A stretch of 64,000 nucleotides of DNA from Halanaerobium congolense (GCF_004366375.1 NZ_SOEF01000004.1:1-64000), one strand, 5' to 3'; counted from the first letter of the stretch, positions 24,190-33,682 are shown. Made by a program: numbers and translations. The notes: generated by a model from the letters alone, not told the origin.

Positions 24190-26237
24190 TGTCATTAAAT
24201 AAATTAAGAGGAAAAAATAATGAAGTTAAATTAGCTCTGGCTGGCAATCCCAACTCCGGTAAGACAACTATGTTCAATGAACTTACAGGTTCCAGACAGC
24301 ATGTTGGAAACTGGCCGGGTGTTACAGTAGAAAAGAAAACAGGTAGGGCTTCCTATCAGAATTATTCACTGGAGGTTATTGACCTTCCTGGTACATATTC
24401 TCTGGGAGCATATTCGGAAGATGAAGTAGTGGCAAGAGATTTTCTAACTACCGGCGATTATGATGTAGTTTTAAATATTATTAATTCTGCTAATCTTGAT
24501 CGTAATCTATATTTTACAGTTCAGCTTTTAGAGATGGGTGTAGATTTAATTGCAGTCTTAAATATGGCTGATGAGGCTGAGAAAAAGGGAATTAAGATTG
24601 ATAAACAGAAACTTGGTCAGCTGTTGGGCACTCCTGTTGTAGAAACTGTTGCTAGTAAAGGTCGAGGAATTGACAATCTATTTGCGGAAACTGTTCAGCA
24701 TCGTGATTTATCTGAGGCTGCTTTAAAAATCGATTACGGCAGTGAGGTAGAAGCTTTAATTTCCGAAGTAGTTTCAATGCTCAAGAAATTTGATTTCACC
24801 GGTCAGATCAATCAGCGCTGGGCAGCAGTTAAGTTGATTGAGCATGATCCGGAAGCTGTAAAATTACTGGAGAGAGAAGTCGGAGCTTCTAAGGCTAAAA
24901 AAATCAAGAGTTTAATTGCGGAGAGGGAACTCAAGGCTGAAGATGATTTTGATAATATTATAATTGATCGAAAGTATGAATTTATAAATAAAGTTATTGC
25001 CGAAAGTGTACAGCGGCCAGCAGAAGATCAGGAGCTGGAAAATGTATCTGATAAAATTGACACGATTGTAACCAATAAGTATCTTGGGATTCCTATCTTT
25101 ATGACAGTTATGTGGGCAATTTTTAAGTTCACATTTACTGTTGGTGAACCACTGATTGGGTATATAGAGACTTTCTTTGAAGCTGCAGGGGGCTGGATTG
25201 GCAGTCTGCTTTTAGGAGCAGGAGCTTCACCACTTATTACTTCCTTTATAACTGATGGAATTATTGGTGGGGTAGGTTCGGTACTGGTTTTTATTCCAAA
25301 TATTTTTCTATTATTTCTGGCGATTGGTGTTTTAGAAGACAGCGGTTATATGTCCCGAGCAGCCTATGTTATGGATAAGGTAATGAGCAAACTTGGTTTG
25401 CACGGAAAGTCCTTTATTCCCATGATTGTTGGCTTTGGCTGTAATGTGCCAGGAGTAATGGCAACCAGAACTTTAGACAGTAAGCGGGACAGAATTATTT
25501 CAATTTTAATTAATCCACTGATGTCCTGTTCAGCCAGATTACCTGTTTATGTAGTATTTGCTGGTGCTTTATTTTCCAATCATGCCAGTACAGTTGTCTT
25601 TTCACTCTATGCATTGGGGATTGTAATGGCAGTAATTATGGCAGGTGTCTTTAATAAAATATTATTCAAAGGTGAGCGTTCTCACTTTGTAATGGAACTG
25701 CCACCTTACCGTTTTCCAACTTTAAAAGGTGTCTTTATTCATATGTGGGAAAAGGTTGGAGCCTTTCTAAAAAAAGCGGGTACAATTATTTTCTCAGTTG
25801 TAGTCTTAATCTGGGTACTTGCTAATTTACCACTGGGTGTAGAATATGCTTCTGCAGAAAGCTTAATTGGTCAGTTTGGACAGCTGATAGCTCCAATTTT
25901 TGAACCCTTAGGATTTGGCAGTTGGCAGGCAGCATCATCACTTGTCTTTGGTATTTTAGCAAAAGAGGTAGTTGTTGGCACTTTAGGTGTGGTTTATGCA
26001 GCTGGAGAAGGCGGCTTGAGAGCAGCTTTAACAGCAAACTTCAGTCCACTGGCAGCCTATTCATTTTTAACCATGGTGCTTTTATATACTCCCTGTATTG
26101 CTACTCTGGGAGCTATTAAATCAGAAACTCAGAGCTGGAAGTGGCCCTTAATTACAGCCTCTTATCTTTTTGTCCTGGCCTGGGTAGTAGCTTTTATAGT
26201 TTACCAGGGTGGAATGCTGCTCGGTTTAGGAGTTTAA
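24189..26237 (+). CDS. feoB: Ferrous iron transporter B
   Basis: A 682-residue Fe(II) transporter. The N-terminal G domain has G1 GNPNSGKT (19-26), G3 DLPGTYSL and G4 NMAD. A helical spacer of about 100 residues follows, then the membrane region (from about 295) with the two Gate motifs, including the cysteine-containing FGCNVPGVMATR and LMSCSARLPVYV. It is complete for the family. It starts within the feoA stop (TAATG) and is followed by a small partner gene. Anaerobic growth makes Fe(II) uptake the expected main route. Confidence 0.96.
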   Translation: MSLNKLRGKNNEVKLALAGNPNSGKTTMFNELTGSRQHVGNWPGVTVEKKTGRASYQNYSLEVIDLPGTYSLGAYSEDEVVARDFLTTGDYDVVLNIINSANLDRNLYFTVQLLEMGVDLIAVLNMADEAEKKGIKIDKQKLGQLLGTPVVETVASKGRGIDNLFAETVQHRDLSEAALKIDYGSEVEALISEVVSMLKKFDFTGQINQRWAAVKLIEHDPEAVKLLEREVGASKAKKIKSLIAERELKAEDDFDNIIIDRKYEFINKVIAESVQRPAEDQELENVSDKIDTIVTNKYLGIPIFMTVMWAIFKFTFTVGEPLIGYIETFFEAAGGWIGSLLLGAGASPLITSFITDGIIGGVGSVLVFIPNIFLLFLAIGVLEDSGYMSRAAYVMDKVMSKLGLHGKSFIPMIVGFGCNVPGVMATRTLDSKRDRIISILINPLMSCSARLPVYVVFAGALFSNHASTVVFSLYALGIVMAVIMAGVFNKILFKGERSHFVMELPPYRFPTLKGVFIHMWEKVGAFLKKAGTIIFSVVVLIWVLANLPLGVEYASAESLIGQFGQLIAPIFEPLGFGSWQAASSLVFGILAKEVVVGTLGVVYAAGEGGLRAALTANFSPLAAYSFLTMVLLYTPCIATLGAIKSETQSWKWPLITASYLFVLAWVVAFIVYQGGMLLGLGV

Positions 26238-26284
26238 TCAAATAATTAAAAATGTTTTAAGCTTGTAAGTTTAAGGAGGTAATT

Positions 26285-26428
26285 ATGGAATATTTATTTT
26301 TAGGAGTTTTAGGTTTTGGCAGTCTTTATTATATAGGGAAAAAGGTTTACGGTGGGATTAAGGGAACAGATAGTCCTTGTGCCGGCTGTAGTGATAAAAG
26401 CTGTCCGGCAGCAGGTGGAAAAGAGTAA
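26285..26428 (+). CDS. FeoB-associated Cys-rich membrane protein
   Basis: A 47-residue protein: one N-terminal membrane segment (residues about 3-18), a basic stretch, then a cytoplasmic tail with three cysteines in the pattern CAGC-x4-C. This is the layout of the FeoB-associated Cys-rich family that replaces FeoC in many Firmicutes and Bacteroidetes. AAGGAGG lies 7 bases before the ATG, 47 bases after feoB. The cysteines may bind iron or a cluster and modulate FeoB; that function is inferred. Confidence 0.87.
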   Translation: MEYLFLGVLGFGSLYYIGKKVYGGIKGTDSPCAGCSDKSCPAAGGKE

Positions 26429-26445
26429 TATAGGTATATATAATA

Positions 26446-26487
26446 TAGGTACCAGGTACAAATAAGCTTATTTGTACCTGGTACCTA
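26446..26487. repeat. Palindromic repeat copy 2, perfect 42-bp palindrome
   Basis: Two 21-base arms with no loop, containing the core ACCAGGTACAAAT shared with the copy at 9101-9132. It lies between the convergent feo operon and cstA and may end transcription from either side, although no T-run follows. Confidence 0.8.
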
Positions 26488-26494
26488 ATAATAT

Positions 26495-27940
26495 TTAAAT
26501 TGCCTGTTCCTGTTCTGAAAGCATAATTTCTTCTTCAAAATGAGTACTGTTAATTTTTCTAATGTAAATTCCCATTGTGGTAATAGCAACTACAATACCG
26601 GCTATAACTGAGAAGTTATAAGCAAGTTGGAAACCCTCAGGTGCATAGAGAATATAGGTTACAGAAACAGCTGTCATAAAGAAAGCTGGAATTGAAGCGA
26701 TCCAGTGATTTTTACCGCGCTTAGCAAGCCACATTGCTCCAGCCCATAAAACAACCATTGCTACTGTCTGATTTGACCAGGCAAAATAACGCCAGAGAGC
26801 ATCAAAGTTAATCTGAGATAGAGCTCCACCAACAATGAAAATTGGAATAGCAAGCAGTAATCTATTTTTAACAGACTTCTGCTCGAGTCCAAAAATATCA
26901 GATAAAGTTAAACGCACACTTCTAAAAGCAGTATCTCCAGAAGTGATTGGAGCTGCAATTACACCTAACATTGCCAGCACTCCACCGACAGCTCCCATCA
27001 TTGTACCTGTAATCTCGTGGACGACACCGGCCGGTCCACCAAGAGAAGCTAGAGCTTCATTTAAGCCACCAGTTCCCTGGAAGAATGTCATAGCTGCAGC
27101 AGCCCAGATTAGTGCCACAATACCTTCTGCTACCATTGCACCATAGAAAATTTTGCGTCCTTCTTTTTCACTGCTTGTACAGCGAGCCATAATTGGTGAC
27201 TGAGTTGAGTGAAAACCACTAATTGCACCACAGGCGATTGTTACAAATAGTAAAGGCCAGATTGGTAATTCACCAGGGTGCAGATTGTTTAAAGCGATAT
27301 TTGGAATATTATAATCTCCAAAAATCAATCCTCCACCAACACCCAGAGCCATAATTAAAAGTGCACCACCAAAGATTGGATATAATTTACCGATTATTTG
27401 ATCAACTGGTAAAAAAGTAGCAATAAAATAGTAAGCCAGAATAATAACTAACCAGATATTGACTCCCATAAAGCCTGGTGTTAAGTTAGCCAGCAGCATA
27501 GCAGGGCCAGTCATAAAAACAGTTCCCACTAAAACTAAAAGCACAATACTAAAGACCCTCATAATCTGTCTAATTGTGCCGCCAAGATTTTCCCCAATAA
27601 TCTCAGAGATGGAGGCTCCACCAGAGCGGATAGAAAGCATGCCGGAAAGATAATCATGAACACCACCGGCAAAAATTGTTCCAAATACTATCCAAAGAAA
27701 AGCACTTGGGCCCCATAATGCACCGGCGATCGCCCCAAAAATTGGTCCTAAACCAGCAATGTTTAAAAACTGAATTAAAAACGCTTTTTTCCAGTCCATT
27801 GCTATGTAATCTACACCGTCTTCCATCGAAATTGCAGGAGTTTCTCGCTCCGACTGTGAATCAAAGATTTTGTCTACAATTTTTCCATAAGTAAAATAAC
27901 CAATAATTAAAACAGCTAAAGAAATAAGAAAAGATGCCAT
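26495..27940 (-). CDS. CstA/BtsT-family peptide or pyruvate transporter
   Basis: A 481-residue polytopic membrane protein of the carbon-starvation CstA family. Conserved segments include FLNIAGLGPIFGAIAGALWGP, GGVHDYLSGMLSIRSGG and GFHSTQSPIMARC. E. coli CstA and BtsT import pyruvate and possibly peptides; the protein is shorter than E. coli CstA (about 700) and matches the compact Firmicutes form. The two genes upstream encode a LytS/LytTR pair like BtsSR, which controls btsT, supporting pyruvate transport. It has its own 106-base upstream region with a TATAAT hexamer on the minus strand. Confidence 0.85.
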   Translation of the reverse strand: MASFLISLAVLIIGYFTYGKIVDKIFDSQSERETPAISMEDGVDYIAMDWKKAFLIQFLNIAGLGPIFGAIAGALWGPSAFLWIVFGTIFAGGVHDYLSGMLSIRSGGASISEIIGENLGGTIRQIMRVFSIVLLVLVGTVFMTGPAMLLANLTPGFMGVNIWLVIILAYYFIATFLPVDQIIGKLYPIFGGALLIMALGVGGGLIFGDYNIPNIALNNLHPGELPIWPLLFVTIACGAISGFHSTQSPIMARCTSSEKEGRKIFYGAMVAEGIVALIWAAAAMTFFQGTGGLNEALASLGGPAGVVHEITGTMMGAVGGVLAMLGVIAAPITSGDTAFRSVRLTLSDIFGLEQKSVKNRLLLAIPIFIVGGALSQINFDALWRYFAWSNQTVAMVVLWAGAMWLAKRGKNHWIASIPAFFMTAVSVTYILYAPEGFQLAYNFSVIAGIVVAITTMGIYIRKINSTHFEEEIMLSEQEQAI

Positions 27941-28046
27941 AAAATATAACCCCCTAATAGTTTTTTAATACATCTTAATTATATCTGGATCAGGGGATTA
28001 TAAAAGGCATTTTAACTGAATTGTAAAAATATTATACTCAATTGCA

Positions 28047-28832
28047 TTATTTAAGATTTAACAGTGTATTTATTTGATCAACCTTGGATCTGCTGACTGG
28101 AATTTTATGTTCCGAAAAATCTTCCATTAATACCTGATATTTACCTTTAAACCAGGGAATTACAGCTTTGATATGCTTTAGATTAACAATATAGCTTTTA
28201 TGAATTCGAAAAAATTGTTCCGGCAGCATATTTTCTAAGTCTTTGAGCTGAAATTGGGTTATATATGATTTTTTATAACAGTGAGCCCAAACCTTTTTAT
28301 TTTTTGTTGAAAAGTAGTAGATATCTTTAAAGTTAAGCATCAGATAATAATCTTTTTCCATAACGGCAATTTTATTTAGACATTCTTTTTGTTTGGAATT
28401 ATTTAAATTGGCAAAAAGATTTTCTAACTGCTGATTAAAATTATTATTATTATTATTATTATTATCCCTAATTTCTTTTTTTGCCTTTTCTAAACTTTCC
28501 TGCAGCCGTTGGTCAGAAATCGGTTTCAGCAGATAATCTACAGCAGATAGCTGAAAAGCTTCAACAGCATATTCATCATAAGCAGTTGTAAAGATTATAT
28601 AAGGAGCATTTTGCTGCTGGTTTAAAATTCTAGCAATTTCGATTCCACTTTTACCAGGAATCTGAATATCTAGAAAGAGCAAATCAATTTTTACTTTCTT
28701 TAATAACGAAAGTGCCTTTTCACCATCAGCTGTTTCAGAGATAACTTCAAAGTCAGGATCTTCTTCAATTAAAAATTTTAATTCATCTCGAGCCAGCTTC
28801 TCATCTTCGACAATCATAGTTTTGACTATCAA
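28047..28832 (-). CDS. LytTR-family response regulator
   Basis: A 261-residue regulator: receiver domain (1-120, phospho-acceptor Asp55 in LLFLDIQIPG, conserved K in LLKPIS) and LytTR DNA-binding domain (about 155-261, with RIHKSYIVNLKHI). The linker contains eight asparagines encoded by an ATT/AAT microsatellite. It starts with TTG at 28832, overlapping the kinase stop as TTGA, with GAGAGGAG 9 bases upstream; an ATG five codons later is possible. It probably activates cstA downstream. Confidence 0.88.
   Translation of the reverse strand: MIVKTMIVEDEKLARDELKFLIEEDPDFEVISETADGEKALSLLKKVKIDLLFLDIQIPGKSGIEIARILNQQQNAPYIIFTTAYDEYAVEAFQLSAVDYLLKPISDQRLQESLEKAKKEIRDNNNNNNNNFNQQLENLFANLNNSKQKECLNKIAVMEKDYYLMLNFKDIYYFSTKNKKVWAHCYKKSYITQFQLKDLENMLPEQFFRIHKSYIVNLKHIKAVIPWFKGKYQVLMEDFSEHKIPVSRSKVDQINTLLNLK
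28440..28465. repeat. ATT trinucleotide microsatellite
   Basis: Eight consecutive ATT units in the linker of the response regulator gene, encoding polyasparagine. Unit changes would alter linker length without breaking the frame. Confidence 0.85.
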
Positions 28833-30535
28833 TTTGCTTTTCTCCTCTCAAAAAGAAATTCAGAAGGGATATTTATTATATTGCGGGTACCCTTATTATT
28901 TTTAGCCTCTATAATAAGTTCAGCGTTATTTCCATAGACAGAGTGCAGTCTTTCCTGGATATTGCTAATTCCTATGCGATCATTATTTCCTTTTTCAATT
29001 TCAAAAATTTTATCCTGAGAAATTCCACAACCATTATCTTCGATGATGACCTGAAGTTTATCAGCTATTTTTTGAGCATTAATAATTATTTTGCCGCCCT
29101 TTTCCTGAGGATAAATTCCATGTTTAATAGAATTCTCAATTAAGGGTTGAATAATAAAAGGTGGGATAATTGTATCTTTTAATTCAAATGGTATTTCCCA
29201 TTTAACTTCAAGCCTTTTATCCAATCTAGCCTTTTCTATACTTAAATAGTCTTTGCAAAAATCAATTTCTTCAGCTAAAGTTATTTGGTAGACATCTCTT
29301 TTCAATGTTCTGCGAAAAATTCCGGCTAGTTTTATCAGTAGTTCTCTGGCTTGTTGGGGTTTGGTTCTGCAAACTGCAGCTACTGCATTGAGCGAATTAA
29401 AAAGAAAATGGGGGTTGATTTGTGCCTGTAAAGCTTTTAGCTCCGCCTCACTTTTTAGTTCAGCTTGTTTTGATAATTTTGCAAGTTTAATTTGAGTAGC
29501 TAAAAAGCTTGCTATTCCCTCAGCTAATTTAATATCGAGGACAGTTATTTTCTGCTGACAGCGATACAATTTTAACAGGCCGTAAATACTATCTTCAATT
29601 TTTAAAGGTGTAATGACTGCATCTGTTAATTGACAGCTGTCATGTTTACAGTTAATATTTTTTTTACTGTCTATTAAAATCGTCTTTTTTTCTGCTATGG
29701 CTTTGCGGCTGGCTTCTGTTTTAATTTTTTCGCCTGCTAAATGGTGATCTGCTCCGGTTCCAGTAAAAGCAATAACTTTTTCTTTGTCAGTTAGGGAAAC
29801 TGCATCAACCTGACTTTCCTTTTTAATCATTTTTATAATTTCTGCAGCAGCTTCTGGATTTAAATCATTTTGGAGCAAAGGTAAGGATCGATCAGCAATA
29901 GAAAGTACTTTTTCTGCCTGGAAAGCTCTAATTTTTTCATTATCTTCTTTTACCTTATTCAAAATACTGATAAAAATAGCAATTCCAATACTGTTGCTTA
30001 AAATCATTGGGATCCCAATGATTTTAACTAATTCAACAGCTTGACTAATTGGGCGACTGAAGAGCACAACAATAATCATTTCAATTGTTAAAGCAACAAC
30101 ACCAATTAAAAAGCCGTTTTTGAAGTCAATTTCATTATTTTTGTATTTTTTATAAAAAAGACCACCGATTAATCCACTACTTGTCGTACCAATTGCACAG
30201 GCTAAAGCAGTAAAACCACCTAGAGAAAAGCGGTGCAGACCGGCAATCAAACCTGCTGTTATCCCAACAAGCGGACCACCGAGAAGTCCCCCCATTAAAG
30301 CACCAATAGCCCGAATGTTGGCATAGGCATTCATAATAATGATGCCCAAAAAAGTTCCAGTGATCGAAAGTACGGCAAAGAAAATTGTTAAAAATATTTT
30401 TTCATATTTATTAAAATTATCATCAAAAATGTGTTTTACACTACTGAGACGGCTGAGAATATATGCAAAAGTAGCAATAACACTCATGCTTTTGAATAAA
30501 GTAAATAGTAATTCCAAAATTTTATTGTTAAACAT
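28829..30535 (-). CDS. LytS/BtsS-type sensor histidine kinase
   Basis: A 568-residue membrane kinase. The N-terminal 5TMR-LYT sensor (about 1-195) has the family's NIRAIGALMGGLLGGPLVG segment. A GAF-like region follows (about 215-350), then the His_kinase domain with QINPHFLFNSLNA and an ATPase domain with ENSIKHGIYP and DNGCGIS. ATG 30535 gives the normal N-terminus after GGAGAGGATC; a longer frame to 30604 adds an unrelated segment. The relatives BtsS and YpdA sense pyruvate. It is coupled to the response regulator gene. Confidence 0.88.
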   Translation of the reverse strand: MFNNKILELLFTLFKSMSVIATFAYILSRLSSVKHIFDDNFNKYEKIFLTIFFAVLSITGTFLGIIIMNAYANIRAIGALMGGLLGGPLVGITAGLIAGLHRFSLGGFTALACAIGTTSSGLIGGLFYKKYKNNEIDFKNGFLIGVVALTIEMIIVVLFSRPISQAVELVKIIGIPMILSNSIGIAIFISILNKVKEDNEKIRAFQAEKVLSIADRSLPLLQNDLNPEAAAEIIKMIKKESQVDAVSLTDKEKVIAFTGTGADHHLAGEKIKTEASRKAIAEKKTILIDSKKNINCKHDSCQLTDAVITPLKIEDSIYGLLKLYRCQQKITVLDIKLAEGIASFLATQIKLAKLSKQAELKSEAELKALQAQINPHFLFNSLNAVAAVCRTKPQQARELLIKLAGIFRRTLKRDVYQITLAEEIDFCKDYLSIEKARLDKRLEVKWEIPFELKDTIIPPFIIQPLIENSIKHGIYPQEKGGKIIINAQKIADKLQVIIEDNGCGISQDKIFEIEKGNNDRIGISNIQERLHSVYGNNAELIIEAKNNKGTRNIINIPSEFLFERRKAN

Positions 30536-30693
30536 GATCCTCTCCTTTAAAAAGTCAAAGTCAGCACCTAAATAAATAATACTACAATATAAGTCTTTAT
30601 TCAAATTTGATTGATTGCTATTATTTAACTTAATTGATATACTAAAGGGTATAGTAGAGAATAAGAATTTAAAAAAGATCTAGGAGGAGGAAA

Positions 30694-31581
30694 ATGGAAA
30701 AAGAAAATATACGTTATCAACAAGGGAAAAAAATATCAATTATTAGCATCTTAAGTAATGTTTTACTTGCTGTACTTAAAATATTTATTGGATTTTTTGC
30801 TAATAGTAAAGCCTTAATTGCAGATGGGTTTCATTCTGTTTCAGATATGGCCTCAACAATGATTGTGATGGTTAGTATGAAATTTTCAGAAACACCAGCT
30901 GATAAAAATCATCCTTATGGACATGAAAAAGCTGAAGCACTTGGGACCAATATTTTAGCAGTTATTTTAGTTTTGACTGCTTTTTTTCTGGGACGAGATG
31001 CAGTTTTAACAATTGTGAGTGGTAATATTGCGGAGCCTGGGAGCTGGGCTTTATTTGCTGCTTTTGTTTCAATTATAGTTAAAGAAATACTTTATAGATT
31101 TACAATAAAAATTGGAGAAGAAATTAACAGCAGAGGCTTGATTGCAGATGCTCATCATCACCGCTCAGACGCTTTATCATCAATAGCAGCTCTGATCGGA
31201 ATTGGGGGAGCTAAATTAGGCTTTAGGTTTTTAGATCCGCTGGCAGGGTTGGTTGTAGCACTTTTAATTTTAAAAGTTGGTTATGAAATAATGAGGGATA
31301 CTTCTTATGAACTAATGGATGGACGTCCGGATAAAGAAAAAATTAATGAAATTAGAGACTTGGCAGCTGAGATTGAAGGTGTGATCGAGATTCATGACAT
31401 TAAACTAAGAAGCTATGGCCCCAATTATATTGTTGATTTAAAAATAGTTGTTGAAGATCAGCTTTCGGTAGCTGATGGGCACAATATTGCCTGCCTGGTA
31501 GAAAAAAAGATTATTAAAAATAGTGATGATGTTAAAGATGTGATGGTACATGTAGATCCACTTTCTGCTCATCAAAACTAA
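30694..31581 (+). CDS. Cation diffusion facilitator family transporter
   Basis: A 295-residue CDF exporter with six membrane helices and a C-terminal cytoplasmic dimer domain (about 205-295). Metal-site motifs are LIADGFHSVSDM in helix 2 and DAHHHRSDALSS in helix 5, a DxxxD/HxxxD arrangement, with HPYGHEKAEA between helices. It expels divalent metal (Zn, Fe, Mn or Co) in exchange for protons; specificity cannot be read safely. GGAGGAGG precedes the ATG. Confidence 0.9.
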   Translation: MEKENIRYQQGKKISIISILSNVLLAVLKIFIGFFANSKALIADGFHSVSDMASTMIVMVSMKFSETPADKNHPYGHEKAEALGTNILAVILVLTAFFLGRDAVLTIVSGNIAEPGSWALFAAFVSIIVKEILYRFTIKIGEEINSRGLIADAHHHRSDALSSIAALIGIGGAKLGFRFLDPLAGLVVALLILKVGYEIMRDTSYELMDGRPDKEKINEIRDLAAEIEGVIEIHDIKLRSYGPNYIVDLKIVVEDQLSVADGHNIACLVEKKIIKNSDDVKDVMVHVDPLSAHQN

Positions 31582-31614
31582 TTTTATTACTTTAAAATAT
31601 AGGAGAGGGCTGCA

Positions 31615-33459
31615 GTGTTAAAAATAATTACTATCATCAGGGATGTAATAGAGAAAAATAAAATAGAAGCCTATCTTAATCAGGCGAAAAGAAAAATTGA
31701 CAATGTTGATTTTGAACTAGTTGGGGGATTTAATGATAATCGAAAAGCGGTTAATTATCTTTATCAAAATGATGATATCGATATCATCATAGTTGAAAAT
31801 AGAGAAGACGAAATTTTTTCAGGATTAGATTTATTAATGTTGGCTGATAAAGAATTTACAGGATCAAGCATTATGCTGTTAACTGAATCAGATAAAAAAC
31901 TGGATCTTGATTATGAAAACACCAATAATTTAACAGCTATTTTTAATAAAAATGATAGTTATTCAGCTTTTGCTAACCTATTATCATTAACAATGTTTAA
32001 GCAAAAAAAGAAAAAAGAAGATTTAAAAGCTAGAGAAGAGAAACTAAATGATTATCGAACTATTATTGATCATACTCATGATGCAATATTTTTAATTAGA
32101 GTTGACTGTGATGATAATTTCTATTATAAAAGAATTAATGCAACACATGAGCGTTTAACAGCTTTAACTGATAAAGAAATTAGAGGTAAGCGGGTCAACC
32201 AAATTTTTAGTGAAGAAGTAGCTGTCGAACTAGAGGCGAAATACAGTAAATGTTTAAGAAAAAAAGAAAAAATTAATTATACTGAAAAAATAACTTTTCC
32301 AGCTGGTCAGAAAGCATGGCAGACTACTTTATATCCTGTGGTCAGGAACGGAAGAGTAGAAGAAATTGTAGGGGCCTCTTATGATATAACAGAGTTAGAG
32401 AAGCAGGAACAGAAATTAAATCACATAAAAAGATATGATAAGCTTACTGGCTTATATAATAAAGAGTATTTTAACCAACTTTTTGGAGAGTTGAATCAGA
32501 ATAATGAGGATAAACTAGCATTAATCTTAATTAATGTAGAAAATTTTCATTTAATTAATAAATTTTTTAGTTATCAGCAGGGAGATGAGGTCTTAAAACA
32601 AATAGCCTCAATTCTGGCTCAAATTTCAAATAAGGATATAATTACAGCTCATTTATATGCTGATCATTTTGCAGTGATGTTAAAAAATAAAAGTGATTTT
32701 CAAATAGATCAAAAACTTAATTTTGTACGGAAAAAACTTGCGAAAATTAATATTAATGGGATCTATATTGATATATCAGCAGTTTCAATGATCAAATTAG
32801 ATAAAAAAACAACTGCCCAGAATTTTTTTAATGATGGGGTTTCCAAAATCAATTTTAGTAAGTATAAACAAAGTAAGGAAAGTAAGTTTTATAGTTCAAT
32901 CTTAAATTATGTAGAAGAAAATAATTATATCAACTTAAGGCAGGGAAATAGACTTTTAAAAATTTCTAAAAAGACTGCAGAATATTTTAATTTAAATTCT
33001 GAAGAAAGATCTAAGCTGCTGCTTTTAGCTAAGCATCATGATCTAGGAAAGTTAGCTCTTGCCAAAAATATTGTCAAAAAGGGTGCTAAATTAACAGAGG
33101 TAGAATGGTATGAATATCAAAAATATGTTCTAAATTCAGCAGTTTTTGCAGCTTACTATCGTGATTTAGTTGATATTTGTGATCTTATTTATTCTCAGGC
33201 AGAACACTTTGACGGGAATGGATGGCCTCAGGCTTTAAAAGGAGACCAAATTCCATATTTAAGCAGACTTTTTGCAGTAATTAATTTTTACAGTAAATTA
33301 AAATCAAATATTTACTTCCCTTTTCTGCAAAATAAGTACTATTTTGGAGCTTTAGAGGAAAAGGAAATCATTGATGAATTAGAATATTATAAATCTAAAG
33401 TATTTGATCCAGAAATTGTGGATAAATTCATTAATTTTTTAAATAATAAAAATAAATAG
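31615..33459 (+). CDS. Degenerate REC-PAS-GGDEF-HD-GYP signalling protein
   Basis: A 614-residue cytoplasmic protein. A receiver-like region (1-125) lacks a clear phospho-acceptor aspartate. A PAS domain (about 145-260) follows. The GGDEF-like domain (about 275-425) begins normally (KLTGLYNKEYF) but has ADHF in place of GGDEF, so it should not make c-di-GMP. The HD region (about 445-605) keeps HDLGK (about 474), but the second histidine pair is replaced (QAEHFDGNGWP). It is probably a binding or scaffolding protein. It starts with GTG after GGAGAGGG. No target is evident from neighbours. Confidence 0.75.
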   Translation: MLKIITIIRDVIEKNKIEAYLNQAKRKIDNVDFELVGGFNDNRKAVNYLYQNDDIDIIIVENREDEIFSGLDLLMLADKEFTGSSIMLLTESDKKLDLDYENTNNLTAIFNKNDSYSAFANLLSLTMFKQKKKKEDLKAREEKLNDYRTIIDHTHDAIFLIRVDCDDNFYYKRINATHERLTALTDKEIRGKRVNQIFSEEVAVELEAKYSKCLRKKEKINYTEKITFPAGQKAWQTTLYPVVRNGRVEEIVGASYDITELEKQEQKLNHIKRYDKLTGLYNKEYFNQLFGELNQNNEDKLALILINVENFHLINKFFSYQQGDEVLKQIASILAQISNKDIITAHLYADHFAVMLKNKSDFQIDQKLNFVRKKLAKININGIYIDISAVSMIKLDKKTTAQNFFNDGVSKINFSKYKQSKESKFYSSILNYVEENNYINLRQGNRLLKISKKTAEYFNLNSEERSKLLLLAKHHDLGKLALAKNIVKKGAKLTEVEWYEYQKYVLNSAVFAAYYRDLVDICDLIYSQAEHFDGNGWPQALKGDQIPYLSRLFAVINFYSKLKSNIYFPFLQNKYYFGALEEKEIIDELEYYKSKVFDPEIVDKFINFLNNKNK

Positions 33460-33482
33460 AATACAACCAATTAAAATTCATG

Positions 33483-33682
33483 TTATCCACAAGTTATTAA
33501 CAAAACAGGTGTTTTATCCACAGTTGTTAACATTTAATTAACAAAAGATGTGGATTAATCAGCATAGTTACCAACATGTTATCCACAAATTGTGGATATT
33601 AAAAATGATTATCACTTACAATGATCGATAATATGTAAATAAAAGCCATTCTAGTAGATTTTATAAAGATTAATGTGGATAA
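33483..33682. promoter_or_regulatory. Cluster of six DnaA boxes
   Basis: Four exact TTATCCACA boxes (33483-33491, 33514-33522 and 33579-33587 on plus; 33674-33682 on minus) and two one-mismatch boxes on minus (33549-33557, 33591-33599) lie in 200 AT-rich bases without genes. They are interspersed with GTTATTAACA/GTTGTTAACA-type repeats. No dnaA or dnaN gene lies nearby, so this is more likely a DnaA titration or regulatory site than oriC, but an origin is not excluded. Confidence 0.75.

Noticed and set aside
27459-27653. Plus-strand frames within the cstA region
   Set aside because: Antisense shadows of a well-conserved membrane protein gene.
33604-33632. Fur-like site upstream of corA (ATGATTATCAC ... 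GATCGATAATA)
   Set aside because: Poor symmetry and weak match compared with the two clear Fur boxes at 19554 and 23129.
33483-33682. Calling the DnaA-box cluster the chromosomal origin
   Set aside because: No dnaA, dnaN or other origin-linked gene is nearby and no clear DNA-unwinding 13-mers were recognised; left as a DnaA-binding region.
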